From Symbiodinium natans (Eukaryota; Sar; Dinophyceae; Suessiales; Symbiodiniaceae): a stretch of 64,000 nt of DNA. The stretch covers positions 903,634 through 967,633 of the forward strand of contig CAJNDS010002524.1 in assembly GCA_905221605.1 (NCBI GenBank), written 5' to 3'. Shown here piece after piece: positions 59,306 to 64,000 of the stretch (the first letter of the stretch is position 1; the number at the start of each line of letters is the position of its first letter). A program made the position numbers and the translations under genes. Below the pieces are notes generated by a model. That model was given only the letters and a program-made list of their open reading frames with translations, had not been told where the DNA came from and searched no databases.

Positions 59306-60465
59306 GGACCTGGTGCGCTTGATCAGGTTCAGGGTGCACCGGCACGGCAGCCTATACCCTAAACCACCCTAAGCCCGGAGTACTGGAAAAAGGGTTTAGG
59401 GCTAGGGTTTCGGGTTTCGGGTTAGGGCTAGGGTTTAGGGTTTAGGGTTTCGAGTTTAGGGTTAAGGGTTGGGGCTTGGGGTTTCGGGTTTCGGAACTCC
59501 ATGGCGCCCCTTGTAACCCGCTGTCCCTTGCCGCCAGGTGACATTCCTGAAAGACCGGTCCGTGCGTGAGGGCCGGCTGGGTGGATTTAGGGCTTAGGAA
59601 GTGTTGCGGATTAGAGGGTTTAGGGTTTAGGGTTTCGGGTTTAGAGTTCAGGGAGTTAGGGATTTGGAAGATTTCTTAGTAGCTGAGTGAGTACACTTTA
59701 CACTTTTTGGGATACTATAATCCCCTATAGAACTGAAAGTGTACACTTTTGGGGGGGGCTTATGAACTCGGCAACTAAGATTTGGGGTTTAGAGGGTTTA
59801 GGGTTTGGGGCTTGCAGGAATGCATGGATGCTTTCATCTAGGACGAAACTGTTTACTGCTGAGGAAGTTTCAGGTTTTGGGAGTTAGGGTTTACAAGAAG
59901 GTAAACCCTAAACCCTAAACCCTAAACCCTAAACCATGTGTAATTAGGACCTATAAGCGGAGCTTTGCTTTAGGGTTTAAGGTTTAGGGTTCGGGGTTTG
60001 AAGTTTACAGCTGAAGGCTTAATCCGAAGAAGAAGATTCCACCCCAGTAAGCCCGAACAAAGTGCCAGATCCCTGTACATGCTGAGCTCCACTCGTCTTG
60101 GCTTGTGTTGCCCTACCTGACCTAGCCAGCCCTTGAAGTTTAAACTGTAGTTTTTTTTGGTTTCCGTATGTGGTCGGAATAGTGAAGTTTGACCTCTTTT
60201 TGCTTACTCCGGATATTGGAGAAGTAGGTTGCCAAAATAGCAAGAAACCTGTATCCCTAAACCACTTGGGGGATTCTTAGTAGACCATGCGGCTTTCGGT
60301 TATAAGATGTTGGCCGGAGCTGAGATGGCGCTCAAGTTGCCTATGCAAGCGGAAACGTGGGCCATCGTCTTCAGAGCTTAAAGAGCCGTCATGGCTGTGG
60401 CTTGAAGGTTGGGGAGGGATGGGGGTGGTGAGAATGCAGGGCCTACTGAGCGCAGGGTTTAGATT

Positions 60466-60580
60466 TACTTGGAGGTTCATGGATACTTATGAGTAGGGTT
60501 ATGCAGGGGTTAACTATGGTTAGAACCTTCGGTAGGGTACTTAAAACCCTACTTGCAACATACCCATGAACCTCCACGTA
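60466..60580. mobile_element. MITE of the TACTTGGAGGTTC family
   Basis: Left end TACTTGGAGGTTCATGGATA, right end CATGAACCTCCACGTA, bordered by TA. Confidence 0.8.
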
Positions 60581-61075
60581 CGCCTTGGGTTTCAGTTGAT
60601 CTCAATCTGGGGCCGCGTTGGGGAACCCTAAAGCTAGACTGCCCTCGAGAAGTCTTAGGGTTTAGGGTTTAGGGTTTAGGGTTTAGGGTTTAGGGTTTAG
60701 GGTTTAGGGTTTAGGGTTTAGGGTTTTGGGTTGTAACTTGTGAGGAACCATCAAAAATGTAATCTTCAGCAGGGGCTTCCAGGAATAGTTGGTAGTTCTA
60801 GGATTTAGGGGTTTAGGGTTTAGGCTTTAGGGTTTAGGGTTAAGGGGTAGTTGCATGGTCCTTAGTGTGGTCCCTTCCCTCCCTCAAAAGGTTCTGACGT
60901 ATGGGCCCTTGGGTCGTTCGGGGTATGTAAGGGGTATATCAGGGTGCCCTTTTACCGGCCCGTATTCAGTTTGTTTTGTTTGTTCAAGTTCAGCTTTGGT
61001 TGTTTAGGGCTTCAAAGAGTACATGCAACTCGCTTGACCCTTAACCAGGGAGACCCCCCCAACCCCCCCAAACCC

Positions 61076-61276
61076 CAACCCCTAAACCCTAACCCGAAAC
61101 CCTACACCCTAAACCCTAAACCTTGAACCCTAAACCCTAAACCCTAAACCCTAAACTCTAAACTCTAAACCCTAAACCCTAAGCCTAAACCCTAAACCCT
61201 AAACCCTAAACCCTAAACCCTAAACCCTAAACCCTAAACCCTAAACCCTAAACCCTAAACCCTAAACCCTAAACCC
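61076..61276 (-). repeat. CCCTAAA array, about 28 units
   Basis: The longest telomeric array in the window, C-strand, with minor CTCTAAA and CCTTGAA variants. Confidence 0.92.
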
Positions 61277-61377
61277 TTCGCCTTGAAAACTCCTTTTTAG
61301 GGATTTGGGGCCCGAATAGATGTACGCTCCGCTCGGCTCAGCCACCGGTGTGACGAAGCCCAGGACTCCAAAGCCCG

Positions 61378-61448
61378 GTTTAGGGTTTAGGGTTTAGGGT
61401 TTAGGGTTTAGGGTTTAGGGTTTAGGGTTTAGGGTTTAGGGTTTAGGG
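61378..61448 (+). repeat. TTTAGGG array, about 10 units
   Basis: Perfect G-strand array 100 bp from the inverse C-strand array at 61,076-61,276, so the pair could form a large inverted structure. Confidence 0.92.
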
Positions 61449-61764
61449 AAGCCCCCCTGACTTCTGGATCCGTCCCTCCACTCCCTAGCGGCCTAAACTC
61501 AAGCTCCAACACACTATGAACCTTACCAAGCCCCCTGAACCTTGAGGCCCCTCCGAAGCCCGAAGAACTAAACCCGCGAACCCTAAACCCTAAACCCTAA
61601 ACCCTAAACCCTAAACCCTAAACTGGCCCTAAACCCTAAACCCGAAACCCTCAACTTTAACCATCCAAAGACTAGGCCTCGCCAAAGTAGACGGGGGTGG
61701 GCCGACGCCATGACTCGCGGACGCGTGACCACAACGGTCACCCGGCCCCAGCTGGCTCCAAACT

Positions 61765-62060
61765 TTGTGGTGCTTTACTGTACCTTGATCCTTAGCCAAA
61801 CCCTGTATCCAGAACTGGGTTTTGGAGTTTAGGGTTTAGGATTTAGGGTTCATTGTGTAGGGTTTAGGGTTTTGGAGTACTGTACTTTATTACTTTTTTT
61901 GGTTTTGGGTTCCGATTATAGCTACTTTACCTAAAAAGTATATACTTTTTTCTAGGGTCTATCTACTCCGAAGCAGGGTTTAGGTCCTTAGCCTTTTTGG
62001 GTTTATTTGGGTTTCCTAGTAAGGCAGCTAAGTTTTTTTAATATTATAGCTACCCTCCTA
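61765..62060. mobile_element. MITE (GTGGTGCTTTACTGTA family) split by a telomere-bearing insertion
   Basis: Intact relatives at about 34,130-34,240 and 55,857-55,923 read straight through GATCCTTRGCC into TTTTTGGGTTTATT. Here 187 bp (61,798-61,984), including TTTAGGG units and a TTTGGAGTACTGTACTTTAT element, is inserted and flanked by TCCTTAGCC on both sides. Confidence 0.75.
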
Positions 62061-62109
62061 AGTGCAGCCATGCAAAGGCTTCAAGGCTTTAAGGCCCTGG
62101 CAGAATACA

Positions 62110-62680
62110 CTCTCAGGGCTTAATTACTTGGATTTAGTGGTTTTTTTCTTTTAATTGATCAAAACTAAATAAAAAACATCAAATTTTTAATTCACTAGTT
62201 AATCAGATTAAGTGGACTAAGTGCATCAGTTCAATGAACAAAAATGTTGTTTCGTTTAAATAAGGAAATCGAACCAGTCAGTGTCTTTTTGGCTCATGCA
62301 AACTTTGATGCCCTGCATTTAGGCTCACACCGTGCCTTTGCGCTGTAAAACATTCCCAATGTGTTTTGGCATGGGAGTCAACTGACTTAAACTATGTAAA
62401 CTATTGAAATGGACTAAAAAAAGTTTAAAAAAAAGGCAAATAAATGAACCAAATTGCTAAATGTAAGGAAAGCAATTAAACTAATTAAAGTATTTAAATT
62501 TCTTCAATGAATTTCAATACGTTTAAACGATTTAATTTAACTAAAATGCGTAAACCAATTAGAAAAATGGATTGCTTGAATGATGTACACTTGTAACCAA
62601 TTAAGAATAATGAAAATGTGTAAACTGAATTAAACTGAGTAGACTCAATTACGAAAATGAATTTAAAACAGACAGCCTGG
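62110..62680. other. AT-rich block
   Basis: About 570 bp rich in AATTAA, TTTAAA and TAAACT words, with composition unlike the GC-balanced surroundings and without telomeric units. Loose repetition of AATTAAACT-like motifs. No open frame of interest. Confidence 0.7.
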
Positions 62681-64000
62681 GCTCCGCAGGGTTTAGGGAT
62701 TACTTTTTAAGGGCTTTTTCTGGGGTTAGGGCTTCAGTGATTCAGGGCTTTTACAGGCTTAGAGGGTTGCAGGGATTTGTGGCATTCTGATTGCTGTTGC
62801 CAAGGAGGCCTTGTACCCACTGCAGTAGAGCAAGCCAGCCTCTGCATTTCAGATTCAACTCCCAAAGCTACAACAAGCGTCAAAAGCATCTAAAATGTGC
62901 ATGAAAACGGGTTGGCCCTGGGGTATCGGGTTGTAAACCTTATAGGGTTTATAAACCCTGAACCCTAAACCCTAAACCCTAAACCCTAAGCCCTGTAGAG
63001 TTCAGGGTTGTAGGTTGAGGTTTAGGGTTTAGCGCGGTGCTTGAGGGGAGTTGGTGTGGTGGATGGCTCCTGTTTTTCCCCCCATGCTTCCAGGGTTTAG
63101 GGTTTAGGGTTTAGGGTTTAGGGTTTAGAGGTTCTAGTAACCTAATGAATGGGTCCCAGGAAGCATAGGGTTATGCAGGTTAGCGTACCTTGTAGGACAT
63201 ACGCGAATAGATGCGGGTTCTGTGGGTTACGTAGGGATCCTCCAGTCCACCCACTTAAAAACCCCAAACTGCAAACCCCAAACCCTAACCCCTAAACCCT
63301 AAACCCTAAACCCTAAACCCTAAACCCTAAACCCTAAACCCTAAACCCTGTTTGTTCAGGGGTGTAGGGTTCCCCTTCAGAATTTCGATGTTCCGGATTT
63401 GAGGGGCCTCCTTTGGCTCCGGAACATTTTCACCAAATGACCCCTGTAGCGTTCAACTTTCGGGTTTAGGGTTTAGGGTTTAGGGTTTAGGGTACAGGAG
63501 TTAGGCTTAATAAGTGGAACTATCAGCACCCTAAATTAACAGGTTATAACAACCGTTCTTACAGGTGCCGATTGAACCTCCAAGTACCACAAAATGCTGA
63601 TGTCAATGGGAATGGGCCTCTAAGTCAGCCCCGGGTGTCGGGTGGCTTGAGGGTTGCGAGGTCATTATGTGTGTGTATTTGTGCACCTCTGATCGCCAAC
63701 CCTCGCGTAAACCGGTTAGGGTTTAGGGTTTAGGGTTTAGGGTTTAGGGTTTATAGGGTTTAGGGTTTAGGATTAGCCCAGCAACCTTGAGGGACTGCCT
63801 TGCTTGACTCAAGGTCTTCCTGGGAATTGGCGCGGCAAGCTGCCTCCTGCCAAGTCCTTATCCTGGGTTTTGGAGCACTACACTTTAATGCGTTTTTTCT
63901 GGCTCTGGGCTCCTATTATCGCTACTTATACCTAAAAAGTCTATACCTTCCAGGATCTACTTCGAAGCAGGGCCTTAGTAGAGATTCCCCTAAACCCTAA

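Larger units (their letters stand above)
56422..64000. other. Repeat-rich end of window; no gene resolved
   Basis: Telomeric arrays in both orientations, MITE copies and unique fragments. Items of note: (TG)n/(TCTG)n at 57,263-57,305; minus-strand open frames at 58,006-58,323 (105 aa) and 60,019-60,243 (74 aa) with no recognised motif; a + strand exon-like island at about 59,538-59,586 preceded by GCCGCCAG (VTFLKDRSVREGRLGG); an AT-rich block at 62,110-62,680. The 105-aa frame lies in unique sequence and is the only one that deserves a search. Confidence 0.4.

Noticed and set aside
1-64000. Chromosome end or subtelomere
   Set aside because: Arrays are short, in both orientations, evenly spread and interrupted by intact multi-exon genes; no terminal array of uniform orientation is present.
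1-64000. CRISPR array, tRNA, rRNA or SL RNA gene
   Set aside because: I saw no regular spacer-repeat structure, no cloverleaf boxes and no rRNA core. The only SL-like sequence is the relict before the GST, which lacks the SL RNA gene body.

Overview
The window is nuclear DNA of a dinoflagellate. Five observations support this. (1) A 22-nt sequence at 38,610-38,631 matches the dinoflagellate trans-spliced leader (SL) at 20 of 22 positions, 58 nt upstream of a start codon. (2) Introns end in AG followed almost always by G and begin with GT, GC or GA. (3) Plant/alveolate-type telomere repeat TTTAGGG occurs as short arrays in both orientations throughout the window. (4) GC-rich exons lie in a sea of small inverted-repeat elements. 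(5) Every gene I can read is on the + strand.

Layout. 1 to about 12.7 kb: the 3' part of an unidentified multi-exon gene (two exons that join in frame at 1-188 and 725 to about 905), then scattered exon-like islands. 12,787-16,484: a complete eight-exon AzgA-type nucleobase permease (534 aa after splicing). 17.5-20.2 kb: a 68-bp satellite. About 21.2-56.0 kb: a long gene of about 30 small exons for an unrecognised coiled-coil protein, roughly 570 aa, found by joining exon islands in phase. Inside one of its introns (38,042-41,760), on the same strand, sits a complete nine-exon sigma-like glutathione S-transferase (232 aa) whose 5' UTR holds the relict SL. 56-64 kb: repeats and a few exon-like fragments on both strands.

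Non-coding structure. Most of the window is intron or spacer made of TTTAGGG/CCCTAAA arrays and at least eight families of MITE-like elements with terminal inverted repeats. Many intron borders carry a short direct duplication, as expected for introner elements. Several introns are a single such element, and one (39,190-39,305) is almost pure telomere repeat. The relict SL implies that the GST came back into the genome from a spliced mRNA, so its eight introns would have been gained afterwards. Retroposition, intron gain by MITEs and intron gain by telomeric DNA can therefore be read in one locus.

Limits. Exon joins come from reading frame, splice dinucleotides and remembered family motifs; there is no transcript evidence. 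The permease and GST models are strong (every join keeps frame). The coiled-coil model is good in its middle and uncertain at its ends and at a few joins.
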